A DNA stretch of 38,231 bases from Halothiobacillus neapolitanus (GTDB lineage: Bacteria > Pseudomonadota > Gammaproteobacteria > Halothiobacillales > Halothiobacillaceae). Made by a program: the position numbers and the translations under genes. The stretch covers positions 2,591 through 40,821 of the forward strand of contig DYLI01000002.1 in NCBI GenBank assembly GCA_020722165.1. The letters run 5' to 3'. The notes below the pieces were generated by a model. That model did not search any database. It had not been told where the DNA came from and was given only the letters and a program-made list of their open reading frames with translations. Within the stretch, counting starts at the first letter, position 1; every line of letters starts with the position of its first letter. This document shows positions 14,645 to 22,547 of this stretch, piece after piece.

Positions 14645-14914
14645 ATGTTTGATCCGAAAAAGCTGGATGATGTGGTGCGTCGCTTGGGTGAAGGTTTGCC
14701 AGAGGCGCTGAGCGATGTGCGCAGCGATGTGGAGAAAACCGTGCGCTTGGGCGTGCAGCAGGTGCTGTCGAGTATGGATATTGTGACGCGCGAGGATTTT
14801 GATGTGCAGCGTTTGGTGCTGGCGCGCACGCGCGAGCGTCTGGAGGCGCTGGAAAAGCGCGTGGCGGCCTTGGAGGCCGAGCGCGCGCCCAATGTGTTGG
14901 ATGTTGAAGCCTAA
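14645..14914 (+). CDS. ubiK: Ubiquinone biosynthesis accessory factor UbiK
   Basis: This 89-residue, mostly alpha-helical protein of the YqiC/UbiK (BMFP) family helps the aerobic ubiquinone biosynthesis complex (with UbiJ) and binds membranes. It begins MFDPKKLDDVVRR, like the MIDPKKIEQIAR start of YqiC, and has the conserved DIVTREDFDVQRLVLARTRE centre. The C-terminal coiled coil (ERLEALEKRVAALEAE) trimerises the family. I chose the ATG at 14645, with GAGGTGG at 14633-14639, over a GTG at 14636 that overlaps that ribosome site. comM starts one base after its stop, so both are one transcription unit. Confidence 0.9.
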   Translation: MFDPKKLDDVVRRLGEGLPEALSDVRSDVEKTVRLGVQQVLSSMDIVTREDFDVQRLVLARTRERLEALEKRVAALEAERAPNVLDVEA

Positions 14915-16390
14915 ATGTCACTGGCTTTAAGTTACGCACGCGCCCAGCTCGGCGTGGACGCGCCCTTGGTCAGCGTGGAAACGCATGTGGCCAATGGTTT
15001 GCCCGCGTTTGCCTTGGTGGGTTTGCCCGAAGCGGCGGTGCGCGAGAGCCGCGAGCGGGTGCGTGCGGCGTTATTGACCTGTGGTTATGAGATGCCGCCG
15101 CGCCGCATTACGGTCAATCTGGCTCCGGCGGACTTACCCAAGGAAGGCGGGCGCTTTGATTTGGCGATTGCGCTGGGTTTGCTGGCGGCCACCGGGCAAA
15201 TCCCACCGCAGCATTTAGCAGGTTACGAGTTTTTGGGCGAGCTTGCCTTAAGTGGTCAACTTCGCCCGATACCGGGGGTATTGCCTGCGGCAGTGCGGGC
15301 GCGTGATGCCGGGCGTGCCCTGATTGTGCCCAGCGAGAATGCCGCCGAAGCAGCGCGAGTGTCGGGCGTGCGCGTTTTTGGTGCAGGGCATTTGCGTGAA
15401 GTGGTGGCGCATTTGCTGGCGGTGGATGTTTTGGGCTTGGCCGAAGCGCCGCTGATTGCGTTGCCGCAGGATGGCTTGGATTTGCGCGATGTACGCGGTC
15501 AGCATCGTGCCAAGCGTGCCCTGGAAATTGCGGCGGCGGGCGGGCACAACCTGCTGATGATTGGTCCGCCGGGTGCGGGTAAAAGCATGTTGGCGCAGCG
15601 TTTTGCCGGACTTTTACCCGGCATGACCGAGGCTGAAGCATTGGAAGCGGCGGCGATTTGGTCGGTCAGTTCACAGGGGTTTAGCGATGCGGCGTGGGGC
15701 GTGCGCCCTTTTCGTGCGCCGCACCATACCGCGTCGGCGGTCGCACTGATCGGCGGGGGCGGGCAACCGCGACCGGGTGAGATTTCGCTTGCCCATCATG
15801 GTGTTTTGTTTCTCGATGAATTGCCGGAATTCGACAAGCGTGCCTTGGAAGTGCTGCGCGAGCCGCTGGAAACCGGGCGGGTGGTGATTTCGCGTGCGGC
15901 AAGGCAGGTGGAATTTCCGGCGGGTTTTCAGTTGATTGCGGCCATGAACCCAAGTCCCAAAGGCGACGATAGCGACCCGGAGGCCGGGCGACGTTATCGT
16001 GCGCGCTTGTCCGGGCCGTTGCTGGATCGGATTGATATTCAGCTCAGCCTGCCCGCTGTGCCCAAGGAATATCTGCGTCAAGACGCACCACAGGATGGCG
16101 AAACGACGGCGATGGTGCGCGCGCGGGTCGAGCATGCAAGGGGCGTGCAAATGGCGCGGGCAGGTTTGCCGAATGCACGCCTGGGTGCGGCGGTTTTGGC
16201 GCGACATGCGCGTCTGGGGACAGCGGAAAATGCGCTGTTGGAGCAAGCGATGGAGCGCCTGAATTTGTCGGCGCGTGGGCGCGATAAAGTGTTGCGCTTA
16301 AGTCGCACCATTGCCGACTTGGCGGGTGTCGAGGTGATTCGTACTGAACATTTGGCCGAGGCCATGGGCTATCGGGAATTGCAGTGGTAG
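14915..16390 (+). CDS. comM: YifB/ComM-family Mg-chelatase-like AAA+ ATPase
   Basis: This 491-residue protein has an N-terminal Lon-protease-like fold (about 1-170, with GLPAFALVGLPEAAVRESRERVRAAL in parts), then an AAA+ domain with Walker A GPPGAGKSM (near residue 213), FRAPHHTAS, Walker B LFLDELPEF and the MNPSPKG loop, and a C-terminal Mg-chelatase domain (LSARGRDKVLRLSRTIADLA). The zinc-binding Cys cluster seen in some family members (CPCG-type) is replaced by a shorter MNPSPKGDD loop. ComM is a hexameric branch-migration helicase that promotes integration of DNA during natural transformation. Its presence alone does not show that the organism is competent, because the gene is widespread. 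It starts directly after ubiK. Confidence 0.93.
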   Translation: MSLALSYARAQLGVDAPLVSVETHVANGLPAFALVGLPEAAVRESRERVRAALLTCGYEMPPRRITVNLAPADLPKEGGRFDLAIALGLLAATGQIPPQHLAGYEFLGELALSGQLRPIPGVLPAAVRARDAGRALIVPSENAAEAARVSGVRVFGAGHLREVVAHLLAVDVLGLAEAPLIALPQDGLDLRDVRGQHRAKRALEIAAAGGHNLLMIGPPGAGKSMLAQRFAGLLPGMTEAEALEAAAIWSVSSQGFSDAAWGVRPFRAPHHTASAVALIGGGGQPRPGEISLAHHGVLFLDELPEFDKRALEVLREPLETGRVVISRAARQVEFPAGFQLIAAMNPSPKGDDSDPEAGRRYRARLSGPLLDRIDIQLSLPAVPKEYLRQDAPQDGETTAMVRARVEHARGVQMARAGLPNARLGAAVLARHARLGTAENALLEQAMERLNLSARGRDKVLRLSRTIADLAGVEVIRTEHLAEAMGYRELQW

Positions 16391-16426
16391 GAGCAAGTGC
16401 CTCATCAAAGCCCCGCTGAAAAGGGT

Positions 16427-16894
16427 TTAATCCCGCAATAAAGCGATCATGCGTTCTGGAATGCTCAGCGCATCAAGCGCATCCAAAATGCTGGTAAATG
16501 TGACATTGGCGGCCATTAGCGTGGCACTTGCCGCGCCTTCGCTCATCATTACGGCTAGGCTCAGGTCAGCTTCAGCCAGCATCAGACGATCATTCCAGCC
16601 GTTGCCAACGGCGCACACTCCGCCTTTTAGTTGGGTGACAAAATCGCGTTTGGCGAGCGATTGCCCGGTGGGTGGCAGCACATGCAGGCTGATGGGTAAG
16701 CCTTCGAGCGCGTCTTTGGCCGTGCCATACGTGTCGCCCGTCACGCAGTGGAGTTGAAGCTGTTGGCTAAGCTTGTGGCAGCGCTCGCTTGCGCCATCGA
16801 CGACCGCTCCGCGCAGGGCGAGTGTGCCGTTGAAGTCAAGCACAAGGTGATGTAGTTCTAGGGGCGCTTGGCCGGGTAATGGAATGGATAACAC
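16427..16894 (-). CDS. Small HAD-superfamily protein (soluble P-type ATPase-like)
   Basis: This 155-residue protein resembles the soluble phosphatase-like domain of P-type ATPases (COG4087 type). Motif I reads LDFNGTLA: the nucleophile Asp is present, but the second Asp of DxDGT is Asn, as in this subgroup. Motif II is VTGDTYGT, the motif III lysine is probably the Lys in AKRDF, and motif IV is GNGWNDRLML with Asp. There is no cap domain and no membrane helix. Substrate unknown. The start is GTG at 16894, three bases after the diguanylate cyclase stop, so it is translated as the downstream partner of that gene. A role in c-di-GMP turnover is not implied. Confidence 0.8.
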   Translation of the reverse strand: MLSIPLPGQAPLELHHLVLDFNGTLALRGAVVDGASERCHKLSQQLQLHCVTGDTYGTAKDALEGLPISLHVLPPTGQSLAKRDFVTQLKGGVCAVGNGWNDRLMLAEADLSLAVMMSEGAASATLMAANVTFTSILDALDALSIPERMIALLRD

Positions 16895-16897
16895 GGC

Positions 16898-18820
16898 TTA
16901 AATCTTTTCTTCTGTGGTTGTGGCCGGCGGAGGGCTGGTGTGTTTGAAAACGATGGGTGGCGCAAATACAACGCGGTTACGCCCAGTGTTTTTGGCGCGA
17001 TAGAGAGTTTTGTCAGCAGCAATAATAGCCTCTTCCAAGTTTGGGCTTGACGTTGCTGCCATGTCTGAAGGCAGCAAAAGAACCCCGCCGATACTGGCAC
17101 TGGGGTTAACGTGGTGGTCGCCGTCAAGTTGTATGAACAACTGACCGATAAGACGGCGCAACCTCTCTGCACCACGATGCGCCGCTTCTTGGTTGACGTT
17201 GATCAGGATGACGCCGAATTCTTCGCCGCCAAGGCGTCCGCATAAATCACCGGGGCGTAGTGAAGAGCGACAGGTTTCGGCAACGCGGCGCAAAACTACG
17301 TCCCCCGCTGGATGGCCGTAGGTGTCATTGATGATTTTGAAGTGGTCAAGATCGAGAATGAAGAGGGCTAATGTTTGCTTGTTCCGCGCTGCGGTAAGCA
17401 GCATTTCTGTGCCACGCTGCATAAAATGCCGACGGGTGGCTAGTCCAGTCAGTGCATCTGTGCTCACGAGATGTTCAAGCTGAATCTCACGTTGTTTGAC
17501 TGGGCTGATGTCTTGGAAGGCAAGCATCATGACGGGGATGTCGTTGTAGCGTGAGGGCACGGCAGAAAGTAGTGCCCACAGGGTGTGACCATCGCGGTGG
17601 CGCAGGGCGACTTCGTGAGAGCTGAGTGAGCCTTCTTTCTCAAGTATTTTTTCCAGCGCCTTGAAATCTTCAGGGCGGTGAAAGTACGACACACTGCTGC
17701 TGTCGACCATGTGGGCGATAGAGAGGCCAAAATAATCGGCTGCCGCGAGGTTGGCATAAATCACTAACGATTGATCGGGGCGGGTAATGACCATCGGCAC
17801 AGGCACATTATCGAGCAACATTTCCAGATTTATAAGGTTGTCGCGGAGTTGTTGCGTGCGTTCGACCACGCGCTCTTCAAGTTCCGCGTAACTAATATTC
17901 AGCGTCTCTAAAACGCGGCGACGTTCAAAAGACATGGCGCTGACCAGCAATGTGACCATGCCTACGGTTATGAACAAAATTTGCAGGCGAGTGTAAGGTT
18001 CATGGATTTGTGTCATGGCTCCTTGACCCATCCCTGTACCGATTAGGCTAAGGACAAAGAAGATGGACAACAAGGTGAAGGTGCTGCGTTGAGGAAAACG
18101 CAGCGCGACCCAAAGGAGGGGCAAGAGAATCAGGAATGTTCCAGCGCGCATCATGGGTGCGGTGCTGTTGGCGGGCATAAAAAACAGCAAGGCTGTCATG
18201 ATGATTAAAGTGGTCGATGCCAGCCATAGATCCAGGGCACCGTGCGGCCATTTAAAAGGTGCACGCGAGTCTTTCCACCAGTGCACAAAAGCGGGGGTGA
18301 GCATCAAAACGGAGTTCAGGTCGCAGACGAACCAAGTGAAAAAAGCATCATTAAACGATAGTTTTGATGTCGCGTTGACAACGGCGGCAGTCGCTCCGAA
18401 GCCGGCAGAAATCGCGGCGCTTACGGCAACGCAGACACCAAACCAAATGACACCACGACCCGACTCAAGGGCACTACTTACGTCTGGAATAGCGCGACGC
18501 AATATGAGGATAGCAATCCAAGGCCCAAGAACGTTACCGAGGCTAATCCACAGTGACCATACGGAGGGCATCGCCATGAATAGAGCATTACCTATCCATG
18601 ATGCGATCGCGATGCCGGGTAACCAGCGCCAACCACCCATTATGGCGGCAAACATGGCGACGGCAGCGGATGGCCAGACGGGCGCAACACCAGAGAAAGC
18701 CTGCGAGATTAAGGCAACAAACAAAAGATAGAACGAGCCAACTAGGAGGTTGGCTTGCACCAAGCTAGCGGTACTAGGTGGAAACCCTAGTGTTATTGCT
18801 TTAACTGGTAAAGTTTGCAA
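16898..18820 (-). CDS. Membrane diguanylate cyclase (MASE1-PAS-GGDEF)
   Basis: This is a 640-residue sensor enzyme that makes the second messenger c-di-GMP from GTP. Residues about 25-300 form the multi-helix MASE1 membrane sensor (FSGVAPVWPSAAVAMFAAIMGGWRWLPG is a typical start, quoted in part). A helical linker (about 305-340) leads to a PAS domain (about 345-455, with ALRHRDGHTLWALLS) and then the GGDEF domain (about 465-625). The active motif is GGEEF at 531-535 and an inhibitory I-site RPGD sits at 522-525, five residues before, so the cyclase should be active and product-inhibited. The start is TTG at 18820; GGAG seven bases upstream supports it. It lies 4 bases after the ABC permease stop. 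Confidence 0.92.
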   Translation of the reverse strand: MQTLPVKAITLGFPPSTASLVQANLLVGSFYLLFVALISQAFSGVAPVWPSAAVAMFAAIMGGWRWLPGIAIASWIGNALFMAMPSVWSLWISLGNVLGPWIAILILRRAIPDVSSALESGRGVIWFGVCVAVSAAISAGFGATAAVVNATSKLSFNDAFFTWFVCDLNSVLMLTPAFVHWWKDSRAPFKWPHGALDLWLASTTLIIMTALLFFMPANSTAPMMRAGTFLILLPLLWVALRFPQRSTFTLLSIFFVLSLIGTGMGQGAMTQIHEPYTRLQILFITVGMVTLLVSAMSFERRRVLETLNISYAELEERVVERTQQLRDNLINLEMLLDNVPVPMVITRPDQSLVIYANLAAADYFGLSIAHMVDSSSVSYFHRPEDFKALEKILEKEGSLSSHEVALRHRDGHTLWALLSAVPSRYNDIPVMMLAFQDISPVKQREIQLEHLVSTDALTGLATRRHFMQRGTEMLLTAARNKQTLALFILDLDHFKIINDTYGHPAGDVVLRRVAETCRSSLRPGDLCGRLGGEEFGVILINVNQEAAHRGAERLRRLIGQLFIQLDGDHHVNPSASIGGVLLLPSDMAATSSPNLEEAIIAADKTLYRAKNTGRNRVVFAPPIVFKHTSPPPATTTEEKI

Positions 18821-18824
18821 GGGG

Positions 18825-19598
18825 TTACTCCAGAAGGCGGCGGCGGACGAGCCATGTGGCGATATAAAAACCGAACACGAAATACAGGCTTAACACGAGG
18901 ATGTTAGACCATGGCCGCAAAAGCGCTACCTCTTCAAGCATGAGGCCGCGCATCAATTCAACGGCGTGTGTCAGTGGTAGTAGATCAAGCCAAGGACGCA
19001 AGCTCGCGGGCAGGCTGTCGATGGGATAAAACACGCCGGATACCAGCAGCATGGGCGTGAGTATTAGCACGACGTAATAATTGAAGAAATCGTAGTTGCG
19101 CGCGATGGCGCTCATCATGATGGCGGGGCCGGCAAAAGCCAGCCCAACGAGCACGGCAGCGGGCAGCACCCACAGTGCCGAGGGGCTAGTGATGAGGCCG
19201 AGCGCGAGGGCAACGATGAAAATACCGCCCGCACTAAACGACGCCTTGGCCGCACACCACAGCATTTCACCGAACACGATGTCCTGCACGCGCAAAGGGG
19301 TCGCCAACATGGCATCGTAGGTTTTTTGCGGGCCCATGCGGGTGTAGACCGAATACATGCCCTCAAAGCTTGCCGTGTTCATGGCGGACGAGGCGAGAAT
19401 GCCGGAGGCGAGAAACGCGAGATAGCTCATGCCATCCATCGTGCCGATAAAATGCCCCAGCCCAAGGCCAAGACCAAGCAAGTACAGCGCGGGTTCGCCA
19501 AAATTCATCACCAGTGCTGGCCAAAATAGGCGTCGCCAGACTAAAAAATTGCGCGAGAAAACGGCAGTTGCACCGCGTAGGGAGGGGGTAAAACTCAT
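18825..19598 (-). CDS. nodJ: ABC-2 exporter permease, NodJ-type
   Basis: This 257-residue inner-membrane permease has six predicted helices and belongs to the ABC-2 superfamily, NodJ subgroup. Landmarks are FSRNFLVWRRLFWPALVMNFGEP at the start, GMSYLAFLASGILASSAMNTASFEG, TPLRVQDIVFGEMLWCAAKA, and the ABC-2 signature region NYYVVLILTPMLLVSGVFYPIDSLP, quoted in parts. NodJ with NodI exports lipo-chitooligosaccharide signals in rhizobia, but homologues occur in many non-symbionts, where the cargo is unknown (lipids or polysaccharides are plausible). The ATG overlaps the nodI stop in ATGA (19595-19598), so the two subunits are made together. Confidence 0.88.
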   Translation of the reverse strand: MSFTPSLRGATAVFSRNFLVWRRLFWPALVMNFGEPALYLLGLGLGLGHFIGTMDGMSYLAFLASGILASSAMNTASFEGMYSVYTRMGPQKTYDAMLATPLRVQDIVFGEMLWCAAKASFSAGGIFIVALALGLITSPSALWVLPAAVLVGLAFAGPAIMMSAIARNYDFFNYYVVLILTPMLLVSGVFYPIDSLPASLRPWLDLLPLTHAVELMRGLMLEEVALLRPWSNILVLSLYFVFGFYIATWLVRRRLLE

Positions 19599-20578
19599 GC
19601 GCCCTCCCGTAAATCGCGCCCGGTAAGGCGTAGGAACACATCTTCCAGCCCGGCGGGTCGCTGTAGCAGGATGGGTAGTGCGCCGAGAGTGGGCGCAAGT
19701 GCTTCAATCTGTGCCAGCGCGTGATGGCGATCCGGGGTGTAGAGGAACAGACTGGAGCCGTGTTGCTCTAGCTTGCCGGCATGGTTTAAGCAGGTATAGC
19801 GTTCAGCGGCGTGTGCGGCATGACGAATTTCAATGACCCACGGTTCGACATGGCGGGCAATCAATGCTTGCGGCGAGCCTTGGTCGAGCACGCGGCCATG
19901 ATCCATAACCACCAGTTCATCACACAGACGTTCAGCTTCGTCCATGTAATGCGTGGTGAGCAGTAGGGTGGTGCCTTGAGCTTTGAGTTCTTCGAGGCGG
20001 TTCCACAGCGTATGGCGCGCCTGAGGGTCGAGGCCAGTGGTCGGTTCATCCAGCACGACGAGTTCGGGGGTGTTTATGAGTGCGCGCGCCAAGGTCAGGC
20101 GGCGTTTCATGCCGCCAGAGAGGCTTTCGACTTGATGGTCGCGGCGGTCGCTCAGGTTGGCAAAGGCGAGCAGTTGCTCAAGGTGGGCTTCGAGATTTTG
20201 ACGCGGCAGGCCAAAAAAACTGGCGTAAACACGCAGGTTCTGGATCACGCTTAGGTCGGGGTCGAGATTGTCGGCTTGGGGGACGATGCCTAGTTTGGCG
20301 CGCACGCGGCGTTCATCATCCGGCATGGTCAGGCCAAGAATTTCCAACGAACCCGATGAGGGCGGCATGGTGCCGAGCAGCATGCGTAGCGTGGTGGTTT
20401 TTCCAGCACCATTCGGGCCAAGTAGGCCGAAACAAATGCCGCGCGGCACGTTTAGATCAAGCTTGTCGACGGCGACAGTGTCACCAATATCCTTGTGCTT
20501 GAATAATTTCCGCAGCCCCCTTGCGATGATGGCGGGTGAAGCCGCTGAGGTTGTAGAGCTTTTGCTCATGATGCTCAT
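19595..20578 (-). CDS. nodI: ABC exporter ATPase, NodI-type
   Basis: This is the nucleotide-binding subunit, 327 residues, that powers the NodJ-like permease. It has Walker A GPNGAGKTTT, the Q-loop around GIVPQADNLDPDL, signature LSGGMKRRLTLA, Walker B LVVLDEPTTGLD with the D-loop, and the switch His in LLLTTHYMDEAERLCDEL. The C-terminal 80 residues form an extra region found in the NodI/DrrA group. The start ATG at 20578 is one of two close methionines (the other at 20569). It is first in the run nodI-nodJ-diguanylate cyclase-HAD, which have overlaps or gaps of a few bases and so are likely one operon. The 62 bases before it separate it from the TPR gene. Confidence 0.9.
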   Translation of the reverse strand: MSIMSKSSTTSAASPAIIARGLRKLFKHKDIGDTVAVDKLDLNVPRGICFGLLGPNGAGKTTTLRMLLGTMPPSSGSLEILGLTMPDDERRVRAKLGIVPQADNLDPDLSVIQNLRVYASFFGLPRQNLEAHLEQLLAFANLSDRRDHQVESLSGGMKRRLTLARALINTPELVVLDEPTTGLDPQARHTLWNRLEELKAQGTTLLLTTHYMDEAERLCDELVVMDHGRVLDQGSPQALIARHVEPWVIEIRHAAHAAERYTCLNHAGKLEQHGSSLFLYTPDRHHALAQIEALAPTLGALPILLQRPAGLEDVFLRLTGRDLREGA

Positions 20579-20640
20579 GGGAGCCCCGTAGGATATTTGC
20601 CCGGCAAGCTAGAGCGCGGTAGCACACATTTTAAAAACTA

Positions 20641-21447
20641 TTAGCGTTGGCCTTCGGATGCCATGTTTTTTGCCATGAGGTCACGAATACGAATCGTGGC
20701 CGGGTCATTAGAAGCAAGGATTTTCTCGCGAATTTTGAGGCAGCGTTGCCCATGGCTCTGGGCTTCGCTGAAATTGCCAAGAAAGTTATTGACGATGGAT
20801 AAGTTGTAGAGGTCTTTGGCGACTTCTGGGTGTTCGCCGCCAAGAGCGCGTTCGTCAATCGCCAGGGCGCGGCTGTAAAGCGGCACTGCGTCAGCATAAC
20901 GATCATTCACAAAATAGAAGCCACCCAGTTGACTGAGTGCGGTGGCCACAGCCAGGTGGTTGGGGTTAAGTGCTTTTTCAAACATGGTCAAAGCATTTTT
21001 GTAACCAGCTTCGGCTTCAGTTGTTTTGCCTTGTGCTGCCAACAGCGCCGCTTGGTTACTCAATGCGGTCGCGTGCGGCTTGGATTGGGGGGCGGTTTTT
21101 TCAGCAAGCGCAATTGCCTTGGAGCAGGCTTGTTCTGCCTGGGAGAGTTGCTCGTTAGCTAAGGCGGTGGAGCAGTCCCTATTGAGGTTGTCCAGCTCTG
21201 GGGTTTGCGATGTCGCGGCAACAGCGTTGATGCTTGTGACGCCAGCAATGCCTGTCGCGCTAGCAATAACCGCAACGGCGGCTTTGTTCCCTGATGATTT
21301 TTTTGCCGTGGATTTAGATGTGGACTTGGTGACAGGCTTGGCTTGAGTTTTAGCAGTTGGTTCGGCTGCGTAGCTTGGCATGGCAGCAGCACCGAGCATC
21401 AAGGCAGCGGTCATGGCGAAAGGGAGCGCGGCGTATTTGATTTTCAT
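20641..21447 (-). CDS. Exported TPR-repeat protein of unknown function
   Basis: This 268-residue protein has a signal peptide (1-28, ending PSYAAEP) followed by a Thr/Lys/Ser-rich linker (about 29-55) and a hydrophobic Ala/Val segment (about 57-75) that may act as a second membrane or lipid-contact stretch. Residues about 85-250 hold repeats resembling kinesin-light-chain TPRs (ATALSNQAALLAAQGKTTEAE, ATALSQLGGFYFVNDRYADA, AKDLYNLSIVNNFLGNFSEA), one about every 42 residues. TPR proteins are scaffolds for protein contacts; no partner is visible. The ATG at 21447 is chosen because it begins an ordinary signal peptide. An earlier ATG-type start at 21498 would add 17 residues with no signal character. 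Confidence 0.75.
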   Translation of the reverse strand: MKIKYAALPFAMTAALMLGAAAMPSYAAEPTAKTQAKPVTKSTSKSTAKKSSGNKAAVAVIASATGIAGVTSINAVAATSQTPELDNLNRDCSTALANEQLSQAEQACSKAIALAEKTAPQSKPHATALSNQAALLAAQGKTTEAEAGYKNALTMFEKALNPNHLAVATALSQLGGFYFVNDRYADAVPLYSRALAIDERALGGEHPEVAKDLYNLSIVNNFLGNFSEAQSHGQRCLKIREKILASNDPATIRIRDLMAKNMASEGQR

Positions 21448-21567
21448 GGCGATAAATCTTCGTGAGATTGGAGAATTCGCGCGAGAATAACAGAGCAAAC
21501 CAATAAATTCACATGTGATGTTGCGGCGATGTTGAAGATCATTCAGGCGGACGTGTGATGCTGGATT

Positions 21568-22536
21568 TTATGGCGCAATATGGGCTTGATCCTTGGGTTG
21601 AGTGCGCTTTGGTGCGCCAGTATTGCCTAGGACTTTGCCGTTGATAGTTTGTCCGTAGAGACTCATTGCGCTGTCATGAAATTTGGCGCGGGTGGTCTCG
21701 ACGCTTCCCAGCCAGCGTGGGTCTTGCGGGCGTTCGTGCGCATTCATGAAATAGGCCACGTCCCAAGCCTCTTGCGGCGTGAGGCTGTAGGACATGCCGT
21801 AGGGCATGTTGGCGTGGATGAAGTTGGCAGCATTGTTGATGCTGCCCATGCCCGCGCCCCAGTTGTAGGAATCATCGCCCCAGAGCGGCGGAAAAACCAC
21901 GCGCCCCGTAGTGCGTTGTCCTGCACCATTTGCGCCGTGACAGAGGGCGCAGTGCGCCGCGTAGACCACTTGGCCGCGTACGAAGTCTGGCGCTTGTGCT
22001 GGTTTTTCAAGCTTGGGGTAACCACGTCCAGCAACCTCTTTGTTCACTGGTAGACCGGTTGCCAGCCAAAATGAATAGGCTTCGAGCGCGACAAGTACCG
22101 GGTCGCCTAAAGGAGGGGCGCTTCCGTTCATGCTAAAGCGGAAGCAGCCTTGCAAGCGTTCTTGGTAGGTATTGATTTTGCCGTTTTTGGCGCGGTAGGC
22201 TGGAAAATTAACGTAGGCCGCCCAGAGCGGAGCAGAGCCCGCCATGCGGCCTGCATCAAGATGGCAGTTGGCGCACGAAAGGTTGTTGCCAACAAAACGA
22301 GCGGCATGCTTTGGTGTATCAAGCATGATGTCGCGCCCCATGCGAATGGTTTCTCCAAAGGGGCCTGGAGGGATGTCGGCTTCACTCGGCGGCTGAAATG
22401 TTGCACCGGTATGTGCTGCGGCGTTCAGTGCTGACGATTTGTCAGCGGCTAGAGTCGAGGTGATGCTGATCAGGCTTGCGAGCGCGATGAAAAGTGCCAG
22501 TATCAATGAAGATGCTGCGCGAAGAATGATGCTCAT
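21568..22536 (-). CDS. tsdA: Thiosulfate dehydrogenase TsdA (dihaem cytochrome c)
   Basis: This 322-residue periplasmic dihaem c-type cytochrome oxidises thiosulfate to tetrathionate (some members run in reverse). It has a signal peptide (1-31). Haem site 1 is CANCH (Cys88-His92) and haem site 2 is CALCH (Cys196-His200). The segment ERLQGCFRFSMNG carries Cys131 at the position of the unusual axial Cys ligand of haem 1 in Allochromatium TsdA, and PPLWGDDSYNWGAGM and NMPYGMSYSLTPQEAWDVAYF are TsdA family signatures. I chose the ATG at 22536. A GTG at 22551 overlapping the tsdB stop (GTGA) is possible and would add five residues. It is downstream of tsdB in the same transcript. Confidence 0.87.
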   Translation of the reverse strand: MSIILRAASSLILALFIALASLISITSTLAADKSSALNAAAHTGATFQPPSEADIPPGPFGETIRMGRDIMLDTPKHAARFVGNNLSCANCHLDAGRMAGSAPLWAAYVNFPAYRAKNGKINTYQERLQGCFRFSMNGSAPPLGDPVLVALEAYSFWLATGLPVNKEVAGRGYPKLEKPAQAPDFVRGQVVYAAHCALCHGANGAGQRTTGRVVFPPLWGDDSYNWGAGMGSINNAANFIHANMPYGMSYSLTPQEAWDVAYFMNAHERPQDPRWLGSVETTRAKFHDSAMSLYGQTINGKVLGNTGAPKRTQPKDQAHIAP

Positions 22537-22547
22537 GAAGGGGATAC

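Noticed and set aside
21505..21520. CACATGTG palindrome upstream of the TPR gene, considered as a CRP-like site
   Set aside because: CRP sites need TGTGA-N6-TCACA; this is a plain 8-base palindrome and too short to assign.
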